Assembly (NCBI RefSeq): GCF_012922555.1
Contig: NZ_WIPK01000008.1
Location: forward strand, 1 to 64,000
Length of the DNA stretch: 64,000 bases
Direction: 5' to 3'
Source of the DNA: Paraclostridium dentum
GTDB taxonomy: Bacteria > Bacillota > Clostridia > Peptostreptococcales > Peptostreptococcaceae
Shown piece by piece: positions 19,071 through 28,511 of the stretch; positions within the stretch are counted from its first letter, which is position 1; each line of letters begins with the position of its first letter. Under the pieces are notes generated by a model, which saw only the letters and a list, made by a program, of their open reading frames with translations, did no database searches and had not been told where the DNA came from. The position numbers and the translations under genes are program-made.

Positions 19071-19940
19071 ATGAAAGGAATATACTCAGCATTATTAGTA
19101 TCATTTGATAAGGAAGGAAATATAAATGAAAAGGGTTTAAGACAAATAGTAAGACACAATATAGATAATTGTAAAATAGATGGACTTTATGTAGGGGGAT
19201 CTACAGGAGAGAACTTTATGTTATCTACGGATGAGAAAAAGAGAATTTTTGAGATAGCTAAAGATGAAGCTAAGAATGATGTGAAATTAATAGCTCAAGT
19301 AGGATCTGTTAATTTAAAAGAAGCTGTAGAGCTTGCTAAATTTACTACTGATTTAGGATATGATGCAATAAGCGCTGTTACACCATTTTATTACAAATTT
19401 GATTTCCAAGAAATAAAACATTATTATGAAACAATAATAAATTCAGTAGATAATAAATTAATAATATATTCAATACCATTTTTAACTGGTGTTAATATGA
19501 GTTTAGACCAATTTGGTGAATTGTTTGAAAATGAAAAAATAATAGGTGTTAAATTTACAGCAGCAGACTTTTACTTATTAGAAAGAATGAGAAAAAGATT
19601 CCCAGACAAATTAATATATGCTGGATTTGATGAAATGATGTTACCAGCTACTGTACTTGGAGTTGATGGAGCTATAGGTTCTACATTTAATGTAAATGGA
19701 GTTAGAGCAAGACAAATATTTGAGTTAGCTAAAGAAGGAAAAGTAGCAGAAGCTCTAGAGATACAACATATAACTAATGATTTAATAACAGATATATTAA
19801 ACAATGGATTATATCAGACAATAAAAGCTATACTTGAGGAACAAGGTGTGGAAGCTGGATATTGCAGACAACCTATGAAAGAAGCTACAAATGAAATGAT
19901 AGCAAAGGCAAAAGAGATTAACAATAAATACTTTAAATAA
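19071..19940 (+). CDS. nanA: N-acetylneuraminate lyase
   Basis: A 289-residue DapA/NanA-family class I aldolase that cleaves N-acetylneuraminate to ManNAc and pyruvate. GGSTGENF binds the pyruvate carboxylate, YSIPFLTGV carries the catalytic tyrosine and GVKFTAADFYLLER contains the Schiff-base lysine. The position beside nanE, nanK and a symporter identifies the substrate as sialic acid rather than a dihydrodipicolinate precursor. SD GGAGGAAAG lies before the ATG. Confidence 0.95.
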   Translation: MKGIYSALLVSFDKEGNINEKGLRQIVRHNIDNCKIDGLYVGGSTGENFMLSTDEKKRIFEIAKDEAKNDVKLIAQVGSVNLKEAVELAKFTTDLGYDAISAVTPFYYKFDFQEIKHYYETIINSVDNKLIIYSIPFLTGVNMSLDQFGELFENEKIIGVKFTAADFYLLERMRKRFPDKLIYAGFDEMMLPATVLGVDGAIGSTFNVNGVRARQIFELAKEGKVAEALEIQHITNDLITDILNNGLYQTIKAILEEQGVEAGYCRQPMKEATNEMIAKAKEINNKYFK

Positions 19941-19959
19941 AATTAAAATTTAAAATAAA

Positions 19960-19994
19960 TAAGGGATTATAAGCTAATAACTTGCAATCCCTTA
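19960..19994 (+). other. Intercistronic hairpin between nanA and symporter gene
   Basis: TAAGGGATT (19960-19968) pairs with AATCCCTTA (19986-19994) with a 17-base loop. There is no T run after it, so it is more likely an mRNA processing or stability element, or a weak attenuator. Confidence 0.5.
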
Positions 19995-20038
19995 AAATTT
20001 AATTTATATAACTGAAATTATAAGGAGGGCACAATACT

Positions 20039-21544
20039 ATGGTTGGTTTTACAATGATAGATTTTGCAATACTAGTAGTTTACTTATTGGCAGTATTACT
20101 AGCTGGACTTCATTTTTCAAAAAAAGAGATGAAAGGAAAAGAATTCTTCAAAGGTGATGGAACTATTCCTTGGTGGGTTACTTCAGTTTCGATTTTCGCA
20201 ACATTATTAAGTCCAATTTCATTCTTATCATTAGCGGGTAATTCTTATGGAGGAACTTGGATACTTTGGTTTGCACAATTAGGTATATTTATTGCAATAC
20301 CACTAACAATAAAATTTTTCTTACCGTTATATAGTAGGTTGGACTTAGATACAGCATACCAATACTTAGAAATCAGATATCAAAGTAAAGGGCTTAGAGT
20401 TTTAGGGGCATTAATGTTTATAGTATATCAGATAGGAAGAATGTCTATAATTATGTACTTACCATCAATTGTACTAGCAGATCTTACTGGTATATCAGTA
20501 AATGTACTTATAATAGTTATGGGTGTAATAGCGATTATTTATTCATACACAGGTGGATTAAAATCAGTTTTATGGACAGATTTTATACAAGGGGTAGTAC
20601 TTATAGTCGGAGTAACAGGTACTCTATTTTTCTTAATATCGAATATACAAGGTGGATTTGGAACTGTTGTTGATACACTAGCAACAGGAGAAAAATTCTT
20701 AGGTCAAAACGATGTTTTATTTGATCCTAACATATTAAAGACGAGTGTTTTTATAATATTTGTAGGAGCAGGACTTAATACATTCTCATCTTATGTATCA
20801 AGTCAAGATATAGTACAGAGATTTACAACTACAACAGACTTGAAGCAATTAAAAAAGATGACTTACGGAAATGGTGTATTATCAATAGGGTTAGCAACAG
20901 TATTTTTCTTAATTGGAACTTGTTTATTTATATTCTATAATCAAAATCCAGAACTTGCACAAACAGTTAAGCAAGATCAAATTTTTGCTTCATATATAGC
21001 ATATCAATTGCCAGTTGGAGTAACTGGAATATTATTAGCGGCAATTTATGCAGCAAGTCAATCTACTTTATCAACTGGTCTTAACTCAGTTGCAACAAGT
21101 TGGACACTAGATATACAAACTCTAATTAGCAAAGATATGAGTTTTGAAAAGCAAACAAAAATTGCACAATACATATCTCTTGGAGTAGGAATACTATCAA
21201 TAGGGGTCTCTATAGTATTAGCAAATGGAGAAATAAAGTCAGCATATGAATGGTTTAATAGTTTTATGGGATTGGTATTAGGCGTATTAGCAGGTATATT
21301 CGTACTAGGCGCATTTTGTAAACATGCTACAAAGTTTGGAGCATACGCTGGGTTTGTAGTATCAGCTATAATAGTTGTTTACTTAAAATATAATGTTCCA
21401 GAAGTTAGTTCTTGGGCATATTCGCTTATAACAATAACAACTTCAGTTGTAGTAGGTCAAATAGCTAGTATGATACAATTGAAAGTAACTAATAAATCTA
21501 ATGATGTTAAGTCTGAGTCAACAGTTTATTATGAATCTAATTAG
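20039..21544 (+). CDS. Sodium:solute symporter, sialic acid transporter
   Basis: A 501-residue SSS-family (TC 2.A.21) symporter with about 13 hydrophobic helices. The signature region is around YSYTGGLKSVLWTDFIQG, and a conserved small-residue, Na+-site segment is seen at AAIYAASQSTLSTGLNS. The location between nanA and yhcH indicates that it imports N-acetylneuraminate (NanT/SiaT-type by function), although SSS proteins of similar sequence also carry other solutes. SD AAGGAGG is nine bases before the chosen ATG. No sialidase gene is in the window, so free or externally released sialic acid is presumably used. Confidence 0.88.
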   Translation: MVGFTMIDFAILVVYLLAVLLAGLHFSKKEMKGKEFFKGDGTIPWWVTSVSIFATLLSPISFLSLAGNSYGGTWILWFAQLGIFIAIPLTIKFFLPLYSRLDLDTAYQYLEIRYQSKGLRVLGALMFIVYQIGRMSIIMYLPSIVLADLTGISVNVLIIVMGVIAIIYSYTGGLKSVLWTDFIQGVVLIVGVTGTLFFLISNIQGGFGTVVDTLATGEKFLGQNDVLFDPNILKTSVFIIFVGAGLNTFSSYVSSQDIVQRFTTTTDLKQLKKMTYGNGVLSIGLATVFFLIGTCLFIFYNQNPELAQTVKQDQIFASYIAYQLPVGVTGILLAAIYAASQSTLSTGLNSVATSWTLDIQTLISKDMSFEKQTKIAQYISLGVGILSIGVSIVLANGEIKSAYEWFNSFMGLVLGVLAGIFVLGAFCKHATKFGAYAGFVVSAIIVVYLKYNVPEVSSWAYSLITITTSVVVGQIASMIQLKVTNKSNDVKSESTVYYESN

Positions 21545-21556
21545 GAGGACTTTATA

Positions 21557-22009
21557 ATGATATTTGGAAATATAAAACATGAGAAAACGTATTCAAACAT
21601 TGGAGATGATCTAAAAGTCTGTTTTGAATATGCTAAAAAGAATGCATTATCTGAATTTGATAAAGGGAGTTATCAACTAGATGGTGATAATATATTTGTA
21701 AATATAGTAGAATATGAAACTTGTGAAAAAGAGCAAAGATTTTGGGAAGCTCATAAAAAATATATAGATATACATCTTATGCTTGAAGGAAGCGAAATAA
21801 TAGATGTTGGATTTATTGAAAATTTAGTTCAAAAAGATTATCAAGAAAAAGAAGACTTTTTACCGTTAGAAGGGGAGTCAACAGGATCTATAAAATTAGA
21901 AGAAGGAGATTTTTTAGTTTGCTATCCAGAAGATGCTCATATGACAGCTATAAAGGTTAATAAAAAAAGTAGTATAAAAAAAGCTATATTTAAAGTTCGT
22001 TTAAAGTAG
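21557..22009 (+). CDS. YhcH/YjgK/YiaL family protein
   Basis: A 150-residue cupin-like protein of the YhcH/EbgC family, with the conserved stretches WEAHKKYIDIHLMLEG and GDFLVCYPEDAHM; the histidines and glutamate in these are metal ligands in the family. YhcH-type proteins are common in nan operons and are proposed to help anomer or sugar processing, but the exact reaction is not firmly settled. Starts 12 bases after the symporter stop with AGGAGG as SD. Confidence 0.88.
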   Translation: MIFGNIKHEKTYSNIGDDLKVCFEYAKKNALSEFDKGSYQLDGDNIFVNIVEYETCEKEQRFWEAHKKYIDIHLMLEGSEIIDVGFIENLVQKDYQEKEDFLPLEGESTGSIKLEEGDFLVCYPEDAHMTAIKVNKKSSIKKAIFKVRLK

Positions 22010-22016
22010 TTTGAAG

Positions 22017-22043
22017 AGGGAGGGTAGCTTAATACCCTCCCTA
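22017..22043 (+). terminator. Internal hairpin before nanK
   Basis: GGGAGGGTA (22018-22026) and TACCCTCCC (22033-22041) form a strong GC-rich stem with a short loop. The T tail is poor (TAATGTGCTTTATTT), so it is probably a partial attenuator that lowers nanK and regulator expression relative to the front genes. Confidence 0.55.
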
Positions 22044-22085
22044 ATGTGCTTTATTTAAAAATTATATTTATATAGGAGTATAGGC

Positions 22086-22973
22086 ATGAAAAAATTTATT
22101 TGTATAGACATAGGTGGAACATCTATAAAATATGGTATTTTAAGAGAGACTGGAATTATAATAGAAAAAGGAAACATGGATACCAATGCATTGAAAGAAG
22201 GAGGGCAAGGTATATTTGAAAAAATAAAATACATAATTAGTAAATATTTGAAAAGTTATGAAGTAGAAGCTGTTTGTATATCTACAGCAGGCATGGTAGA
22301 TCCAAAAGATGGGAAGATTTTATTTGCTTTAGAGCACTTAATACCTGGATATACAGGTATGGAAATTAAAAAAGAAGTTGAAAAAGAGTTTAATATAAGA
22401 TGTGAAGTAGAGAATGACGTTAATTGCGCAGGCTTAGGTGAAATGTGGTTAGGAGCTGGAAAAGGAGCATCTTCTTCGGTTTGTTTAACTATAGGAACAG
22501 GTATTGGAGGCTGCATAATTATTAATAACGAACTAATTCATGGTTTTAGCAATAGTGCAGGGGAAATAGGCTATATGAAAATAAATGGGGAGGATTTTCA
22601 AAATGTAGCATCTACAACAAGCTTGGTTAAAAGAGTTGCAAGGTTAAAAAATATTGCAGAAGAAAGTATAAATGGCAAAATGATATTTGATATGGCGAAA
22701 AATAAAGATCAAGATTGTTTAAAAGAAATTGATTATATGATAAAATCATTAGCAATTGGAATAGCAAATTTATCATATATAATAAATCCTGAAGTAATAA
22801 TTTTAGGAGGCGGAATAATGGCTCAAGAACAGTTTTTAAAGCCTAAGATAGAAGAGGCGTTAAGAAAAGAGCTTATAAAAACTATATATGAAAATACTAG
22901 AATCGAATTTGCCAAAAGACAAAATGATGCAGGTATGATAGGAGCATTATATAATTTTTTAAATAAAAAATAA
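22086..22973 (+). CDS. nanK: ROK family N-acetylmannosamine kinase
   Basis: A 295-residue ROK kinase. The ATP phosphate loop is DIGGTSIKYG (about 8-17) and the active site region GTGIGGCIIINNELIHG (about 139-155) is intact. The canonical ROK zinc cluster (CxCGxxGC) is missing, which is common in kinases of this subgroup. In this operon it should phosphorylate ManNAc to ManNAc-6-phosphate for nanE. It lies after the internal hairpin and 20 bases before the regulator gene. Confidence 0.88.
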   Translation: MKKFICIDIGGTSIKYGILRETGIIIEKGNMDTNALKEGGQGIFEKIKYIISKYLKSYEVEAVCISTAGMVDPKDGKILFALEHLIPGYTGMEIKKEVEKEFNIRCEVENDVNCAGLGEMWLGAGKGASSSVCLTIGTGIGGCIIINNELIHGFSNSAGEIGYMKINGEDFQNVASTTSLVKRVARLKNIAEESINGKMIFDMAKNKDQDCLKEIDYMIKSLAIGIANLSYIINPEVIILGGGIMAQEQFLKPKIEEALRKELIKTIYENTRIEFAKRQNDAGMIGALYNFLNKK

Positions 22974-22992
22974 ATGAACAGAGGTTTTACTT

Positions 22993-23841
22993 ATGGGAAT
23001 TTTAGAAAACTTAGAGGCACCTAATTTTAAAGTTACAAAATCAGATAAAATACTTATAGAGTATATTAAAAATAATATAGAAGATGTTTTTTATAAACCT
23101 ATTTCTCAAATTGCAAAAGAAAGTAATATAGGGGAAGCTACAATAACTAGATTTTCAAAAAAAATGGGATTTAGTGGTTTACAAGATTTCAAAGTTACTT
23201 TAGCACAAGAAATATCAAGTTTAAGTAAAAGTAGAAATATAATAAATAGCAATATAGAAAATAATGAACCTGTAATTGACACTGCGAAAAAACTATTAGC
23301 TACAAACATAAGTACATTAGAAAGTACAGTAGATATTATAAATGGTTCTGAGATTCATAAAAGTGCCCAATTAATAATAAATGCAAAAAGAATTTATTTT
23401 ATAGGGATAGGGTACTCTGGAATAATAGCTCAAGATTCTAATTATAAATTTATGAGAATAGGATTAAATTGTTTAAGTTTTGATAGTAGCCATACTATGA
23501 TAATGATGGCATCTATAATGCAAAAAGGGGATTTGGTAATAGCTATATCGCATTCAGGAGAAACTGAAGAAATTATAAAAACTGTTGAAATGGCAAAACA
23601 AAATGAAGTAGATATAATATCTATTACTAAAAAGAAAGAATCAAGTTTGAAGAGTACCTCGGATATTCATCTTGAGTATATATCAGAAGAAACATTATTA
23701 GAAACAGGATCTATATCATCTAAGCTTGCTCAAATATTTTTAATAGATTTAATTTACACTCAAGTTGTTAAGGAAAAGTTTAATGAAGCAATAGACATGA
23801 AAATTAAAACTACTGATGCAATAAAATCTTTAAAAAAATAA
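22993..23841 (+). CDS. MurR/RpiR family transcriptional regulator of the nan operon
   Basis: A 282-residue protein with an N-terminal RpiR-type helix-turn-helix (about residues 1-77; ISQIAKESNIGEATITRFSKKMGFSGLQDFK) and a C-terminal SIS sugar-phosphate-binding domain (about 120-260; YFIGIGYSG, AISHSGET). RpiR regulators of nan genes typically respond to ManNAc-6-P or GlcNAc-6-P and repress. It is the last gene of the operon, so it would autoregulate. The candidate operator at 18195-18354 fits this role but binding is inferred. Confidence 0.9.
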   Translation: MGILENLEAPNFKVTKSDKILIEYIKNNIEDVFYKPISQIAKESNIGEATITRFSKKMGFSGLQDFKVTLAQEISSLSKSRNIINSNIENNEPVIDTAKKLLATNISTLESTVDIINGSEIHKSAQLIINAKRIYFIGIGYSGIIAQDSNYKFMRIGLNCLSFDSSHTMIMMASIMQKGDLVIAISHSGETEEIIKTVEMAKQNEVDIISITKKKESSLKSTSDIHLEYISEETLLETGSISSKLAQIFLIDLIYTQVVKEKFNEAIDMKIKTTDAIKSLKK

Positions 23842-23845
23842 CAAT

Positions 23846-23880
23846 AAAAAAGGAGTATCTAAGGATACTCCTTTTTTATT
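23846..23880. terminator. Bidirectional terminator between rpiR-type gene and ppaC
   Basis: AAAAAAGGAGTATC and GATACTCCTTTTTT pair around a 4-base loop; T runs exist on both strands, serving the convergent genes on both sides. Confidence 0.9.
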
Positions 23881-24826
23881 ATATGTTTTTCTTAACAGCT
23901 TCTGTTAAATTTGGAACTAATTGTTTCTTTCTAGAAACAGCTCCTTCAACAAACACTCCTTGAGAAGCATTAACACTAAATGCATCAGATATTATTTTAT
24001 CTTCAGCTTTGTATATTAGATAAGATCCTTCTTTTATTATATCTGTAATAGCCAATACTAACATATCGAAATCAGTACTGTTTATATAGTTTAAGAATTC
24101 AGCTTGCTTATTAAGAACAGCATCTATGTCTAAAGTAAATACTTGTCCTATTCCAACTTTTTTACCTTCCATATCAAAAGGTTTGAAATCCATATTTACT
24201 ATTTCTTCAACTGTAAATCCATCTAATGAAGAACCAGCTTTAAACATATCCATAGCATATTTTTCAACATCTACTTTAACTATTTTATTTAATTCTTCAA
24301 CAGCTTTTTTATCCATATCTGTAGTTGTTGGAGACTTGAATAATAAAGTATCTGATAGTATAGCAGACATTAATAATCCAGCTATCTCATAAGGTATTTC
24401 TATATTATTTTCCTTAAACATTTGAGTTATTATTGTACAAGTACATCCAACAGGCATTAATCTCATTGATAAAGGAGTAGAAGTTTGCATTCCTCCTAAT
24501 TTATGATGATCAACTACTTCAACTAATTCAGCATCTTCTAAACCATCTATACTTTGTCCGTACTCATTATGGTCTACTAGTACAACTTGAGGCTTACCTT
24601 CTAGTACTAAGTTAGCATCATCCTTGCATATATTTGATATAGAAGATAATACAGTTGGAGCCTCAACTTTGAAGTGGTCTAAAACGTACTGAGCTTCTTT
24701 TCTTACTTCACCTAAAGCGTAAGCTTTAGCTGTATTTCCTAATTGATTTTTTAAGTATGTTAATGATATTGATGAACAGATAGAATCTGTATCTGGGTTT
24801 TTATGACCGAAAACTAATAAAGTCAT
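23879..24826 (-). CDS. ppaC: Manganese-dependent inorganic pyrophosphatase (family II)
   Basis: A 315-residue DHH/DHHA2 phosphoesterase that hydrolyses pyrophosphate. The metal-binding motifs are present in order: GHKNPDTDS (about 7-15), LVDHNE (about 81-86) and VDHHKLGG (about 107-114); the C-terminal DHHA2 domain ends with SRKKQ (about 300), whose basic residues bind substrate. No CBS/DRTGG insert is present, so this is the short, unregulated form. SD AAAGGAG lies upstream of the ATG on the minus strand. Confidence 0.95.
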   Translation of the reverse strand: MTLLVFGHKNPDTDSICSSISLTYLKNQLGNTAKAYALGEVRKEAQYVLDHFKVEAPTVLSSISNICKDDANLVLEGKPQVVLVDHNEYGQSIDGLEDAELVEVVDHHKLGGMQTSTPLSMRLMPVGCTCTIITQMFKENNIEIPYEIAGLLMSAILSDTLLFKSPTTTDMDKKAVEELNKIVKVDVEKYAMDMFKAGSSLDGFTVEEIVNMDFKPFDMEGKKVGIGQVFTLDIDAVLNKQAEFLNYINSTDFDMLVLAITDIIKEGSYLIYKAEDKIISDAFSVNASQGVFVEGAVSRKKQLVPNLTEAVKKNI

Positions 24827-24934
24827 TTTAAATCTCCTTTCATATTTAAAAAAATTTATGGATTAATTTTTCTTAAGTTAACAAAATTAAAAACTTTAAT
24901 CGTAGCTTATATTATATCAAAAGGAGGGAAAAAT

Positions 24935-25537
24935 TTGCTACAAAAACACAAAAAAATTAATAAGAATAAACTTTTAATACTGTTTATATTTATAGGTATT
25001 TTAATAGGGGGGATAATTTCATCAAGACTAATTTTTTCCGAAAAACCACCACAGGACACATCTAAGGTATTAAATACAATAGAAAAAGTAGCAGAACTTT
25101 CAACTTCTAAGTACAATTATAGCAATATAGTTACTATTACTAAGGATAAAAGTTTTAAAAATATTAAAATCCCATTCACAGAAAAATCTTTTATTATAAA
25201 GTACAATGGTATAGTAAAGGGTGGGGTAAACTTAAAAGACATAACAATTGCAAACAACACAAGAAATTCAATAACTATAAACATTAATAAGTGGGGGATA
25301 ATAGAACACTATATAGATGAAGAAAATGTATATATATATGATGTAAAAAATGCACTATTCAATAGAGTTGAGGTAAATGAGGTTTTAAAAGAACTATCCA
25401 ATAGCAAGAAAGAATATGAAAAGAAAGTTATAGATGAAGGGTTTTTAGAGGAAGTTAAGATTAGTATAAAGAAAAATTTAGAAGGTAATCTAAAAAATTT
25501 AGGATATAAAGAAGTTATTATAAATTTTAAAGAATAG
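24935..25537 (+). CDS. DUF4230-like membrane-anchored protein
   Basis: A 200-residue protein with one N-terminal transmembrane helix (about 12-34) after a lysine-rich start, then an extracytoplasmic domain. The segment VAELSTSKYNYSNIVTITKD and a second conserved region around NNTRNSITININKWGII are reminiscent of the DUF4230 family; I am only moderately sure of that match. The function of this family is not known. TTG at 24935 is the start, six bases behind AAGGAGGG. It is divergent from ppaC and followed by a terminator, so it is monocistronic. Confidence 0.6.
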   Translation: MLQKHKKINKNKLLILFIFIGILIGGIISSRLIFSEKPPQDTSKVLNTIEKVAELSTSKYNYSNIVTITKDKSFKNIKIPFTEKSFIIKYNGIVKGGVNLKDITIANNTRNSITININKWGIIEHYIDEENVYIYDVKNALFNRVEVNEVLKELSNSKKEYEKKVIDEGFLEEVKISIKKNLEGNLKNLGYKEVIINFKE

Positions 25538-25550
25538 TAATTGGAATTTA

Positions 25551-25589
25551 TAAAAAAAGCTGTTGATCTAATAATCAATAGCTTTTTTT
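25551..25589 (+). terminator. Terminator after the DUF4230-like gene
   Basis: AAAAAAAGCTGTTGAT (25552-25567) pairs with ATCAATAGCTTTTTT (25573-25587). Confidence 0.85.
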
Positions 25590-25674
25590 ATACAAAAAAT
25601 TACATGAAAATAGGCTTTTAAAATTCATTTTAAAAAATATTTTAACAAATAGATAAAAAATTAACGAAAAATCA

Positions 25675-25703
25675 TTGACAATTGTTTTCTCAGGATATAT
25701 TAT
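25675..25703 (+). promoter_or_regulatory. adhE promoter
   Basis: TTGACA (25675-25680), 17-base spacer and TATTAT (25698-25703): a near-consensus sigma-A promoter with a start near 25710. Confidence 0.8.
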
Positions 25704-25715
25704 ATAAACATAAAG

Positions 25716-25733
25716 TTTGTTAATTAACTAACA
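25716..25733. promoter_or_regulatory. Rex-like operator upstream of adhE
   Basis: TTTGTTAATTAACTAACA (25716-25733) closely matches the Rex consensus TTGTTAA-(4)-TTAACAA. It lies just downstream of the predicted start, so Rex bound at a low NADH/NAD+ ratio would block adhE, and high NADH would release it. No rex gene is in the window. Confidence 0.75.
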
Positions 25734-25771
25734 TTGATATAAATCAACTAATATCTTGGGAGGATTTTAAA

Positions 25772-28402
25772 ATGACTAAAGAAGCTAAAAAGGTAGTGAA
25801 TATGAATGGTTTAAAAGAAATGACAGCATCTGAAAAGGTTAACGATTTAGTTAAAAAAGCTAATATAGCTAAAGCTGAGATGCTGAAGTTAGATCAAGAA
25901 GCTGTAGATAAGATTGTTAAAGAAATGGCAATTAAAGGTCTTGATAAACATATAGAACTTGCTCAACTTGCTGTAGACGAAACTAAAAGGGGAGTTTTCG
26001 AAGATAAAGTAACTAAAAACATATTTGCAACTGAGTACGTTTATAATAGTATAAAGTACAAAAAAACAGTTGGTGTTATAGAGGAAAATGAAGAAGAAAA
26101 TTATAAGTTAATAGCAGAACCTATAGGTGTTATAGCAGGAGTTACTCCTGTAACAAACCCAACTTCAACAACTATGTTTAAATCTATAATAGCTATGAAA
26201 AGTAGAAATCCAATTATATTTAGCTTCCATCCATCAGCTCAAAAGTCTTCATCTGAAGCTGCTAAAATAGTTAGAGATGCAGCTATAGCAGCAGGAGCAC
26301 CAAAAGATTGTATTCAATGGATAGAAGAGCCATCAATTGAAGCTTCAAACGCTTTAATGAAAAATGATGGAGTGTCATTAATATTAGCAACAGGGGGACC
26401 AGGTATGGTTAAAGCTGCATACTCTTCTGGAAAACCAGCTTTAGGAGTAGGAGCAGGGAACGTACCCTGTTATATAGAAAAAACAGCTGATGCAAAACAA
26501 GCAGTAAATGATTTAATATTGTCAAAAACATTTGATAATGGAATGATATGTGCATCAGAACAAGCTGTAATAATAGATGAAGAAATTTATGATGAAGTGG
26601 TAGGATTAATGAAATCTTATGATTGCTATTTCGTAAATAAAGAAGAAAAAGAATTATTAGAAGGATTAGTTATAAACAAAGAGAGTTGTACAATAAATGC
26701 TGACATAGTAGGACAAAGTGCTTATAAAATAGCTCAAATGGCAGGTATAAAGAATGCACCTAAAAATGCAAAAATATTAGTTGCTGAACTTGAAGGAGTT
26801 GGATATGATTATCCATTATCTAAAGAAAAATTAAGTCCAGTCTTAGCTTGTTATAAAGTAAAAGGATATAAAGAAGGAATACAAAAATGTGTAGAAATGA
26901 CAGAATTTGGCGGTCTTGGACACTCTGCAGTTATACATTCAAATAGCGACGATATAATACTAGAGTTTGGGAAAAAGGTTAGAACAGGTAGATTACTTGT
27001 AAATGCACCTTCAACTCATGGAGCAATAGGTGATATATATAATGTAAATATGCCATCATTAACGTTAGGATGTGGATCTATGGGTAATAACTCAACAACA
27101 GACAATGTATCAGCAGTAAACTTAATAAACATTAAAAAAGTTACTATGAGAAGAAATAATATGCAATGGTTTAGAATACCAGAGAGAGTTTACCATGAAT
27201 TTGGATCAGTTAGCTACTTAGAGAAAATGGCAGATACTAATAGAGTAATGATAGTTACAGATAGAATGATGGTTCAATTAGGATATGTAGATAAATTAAC
27301 TTATCATTTAAGAAAGAGAAACAACCCAGTTATGATAGAAGTATTTTCAGATGTAGAACCAGATCCATCAGTAGATACAGTATTAAATGGGGCAAATGTT
27401 ATGAGACAATTTAAACCGGATACTATAATAGCTTTAGGTGGAGGATCATCAATGGATGCAGCTAAAGGTATGTGGTTATTCTATGAAAATCCTGAAGTGA
27501 ACTTTGATGATTTAAGACTAAGGTTTATGGATATAAGAAAAAGAGTATTTAAGTTCCCTAAATTAGGAAGACAGGCAAAAATGGTAGCTATACCTACAAC
27601 TTCAGGAACAGGCTCAGAAGTTACATCTTTTGCAGTAGTAACAGATAAAGTTAATAACGTAAAATATCCTTTAGCAGATTATGAGCTAACTCCAGATATA
27701 GCAATAATAGATCCTAACTTTGTTATGACAGTTCCTAAAGCTGTTACAGCAGATACAGGAGTAGACGTATTAACTCATGCAATAGAAGCGTACGTGTCAG
27801 TAATGGCTACAGATTATACAGATGCATTAGCTATAAAAGCTATACAAATGGTATTTGAATATCTTCCAAGAGCATATAAAGATGGTAGTGACAAAGAGGC
27901 AAGAGAAAAAATGCACAATGCATCATGTATGGCAGGTATGGCATTTGCAAATGCATTCTTAGGAATAAATCACTCATTAGCTCATAAATTAGGATCAGAA
28001 TTCCATATATCACATGGTAGATCTAATGCAATATTATTACCATATGTTATAAGATATAATGCAACTAAACCAACTAAGTTCTCAGCATTCCCTAAATATA
28101 AATCATTTGTAGCTGATAAGAAGTATGCTGAAATATCAAGATACTTAGGGTTAAAAGCTAAAACTACAGAAGAGGGCGTTGCTAGTTTAATAGATGCTGT
28201 AAATAAATTATTAGTTGAACTTAATATACCAAGAACAATTGCTGAATGTGGAGTAAGTGGAAAAGATTTTGAAGCTGCAGTTGATAAGTTAGCTTTAGAC
28301 GCATTTGATGATCAATGTACACCAGCTAATCCAAGATATCCACTTGTATCAGAATTAAAAGATATATACTTAACTGCATTTGGAAAAGTTGATAAAAAAT
28401 AA
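25772..28402 (+). CDS. adhE: Bifunctional acetaldehyde-CoA/alcohol dehydrogenase
   Basis: An 876-residue fusion. The N-terminal aldehyde dehydrogenase half (about 15-450) reduces acetyl-CoA to acetaldehyde, with the catalytic cysteine in FDNGMICASEQ. The C-terminal iron-dependent alcohol dehydrogenase half (about 460-870) has GGGSSMDAAKGMW for NAD binding and the metal ligands in DVLTHAIEAY and NHSLAHKLGS...HGRSNAI. It recycles NADH by making ethanol and normally forms spirosomes. SD GGGAGGAT lies before the ATG. Control by Rex is suggested by the operator upstream. Confidence 0.97.
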   Translation: MTKEAKKVVNMNGLKEMTASEKVNDLVKKANIAKAEMLKLDQEAVDKIVKEMAIKGLDKHIELAQLAVDETKRGVFEDKVTKNIFATEYVYNSIKYKKTVGVIEENEEENYKLIAEPIGVIAGVTPVTNPTSTTMFKSIIAMKSRNPIIFSFHPSAQKSSSEAAKIVRDAAIAAGAPKDCIQWIEEPSIEASNALMKNDGVSLILATGGPGMVKAAYSSGKPALGVGAGNVPCYIEKTADAKQAVNDLILSKTFDNGMICASEQAVIIDEEIYDEVVGLMKSYDCYFVNKEEKELLEGLVINKESCTINADIVGQSAYKIAQMAGIKNAPKNAKILVAELEGVGYDYPLSKEKLSPVLACYKVKGYKEGIQKCVEMTEFGGLGHSAVIHSNSDDIILEFGKKVRTGRLLVNAPSTHGAIGDIYNVNMPSLTLGCGSMGNNSTTDNVSAVNLINIKKVTMRRNNMQWFRIPERVYHEFGSVSYLEKMADTNRVMIVTDRMMVQLGYVDKLTYHLRKRNNPVMIEVFSDVEPDPSVDTVLNGANVMRQFKPDTIIALGGGSSMDAAKGMWLFYENPEVNFDDLRLRFMDIRKRVFKFPKLGRQAKMVAIPTTSGTGSEVTSFAVVTDKVNNVKYPLADYELTPDIAIIDPNFVMTVPKAVTADTGVDVLTHAIEAYVSVMATDYTDALAIKAIQMVFEYLPRAYKDGSDKEAREKMHNASCMAGMAFANAFLGINHSLAHKLGSEFHISHGRSNAILLPYVIRYNATKPTKFSAFPKYKSFVADKKYAEISRYLGLKAKTTEEGVASLIDAVNKLLVELNIPRTIAECGVSGKDFEAAVDKLALDAFDDQCTPANPRYPLVSELKDIYLTAFGKVDKK

Positions 28403-28467
28403 GAAATAAGAATTTTCAGAAAATAAATTGACTAGCAGAGAATGGTATACTATACTTTGATTATAAG

Positions 28468-28506
28468 TAATAAATAAAGGGGCCTATTAAGGCCCCCTTA
28501 TTTATT
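28468..28506. terminator. Bidirectional terminator after adhE
   Basis: TAAATAAAGGGGCC (28471-28484) pairs with GGCCCCCTTATTTA (28491-28504) around a 6-base loop; it serves adhE and the convergent gene at 28512. Confidence 0.9.
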
Positions 28507-28511
28507 TACAA

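Noticed and set aside
24126..24392. A plus-strand open frame opposite ppaC
   Set aside because: It runs antisense to the clear ppaC frame and has no SD or family features.
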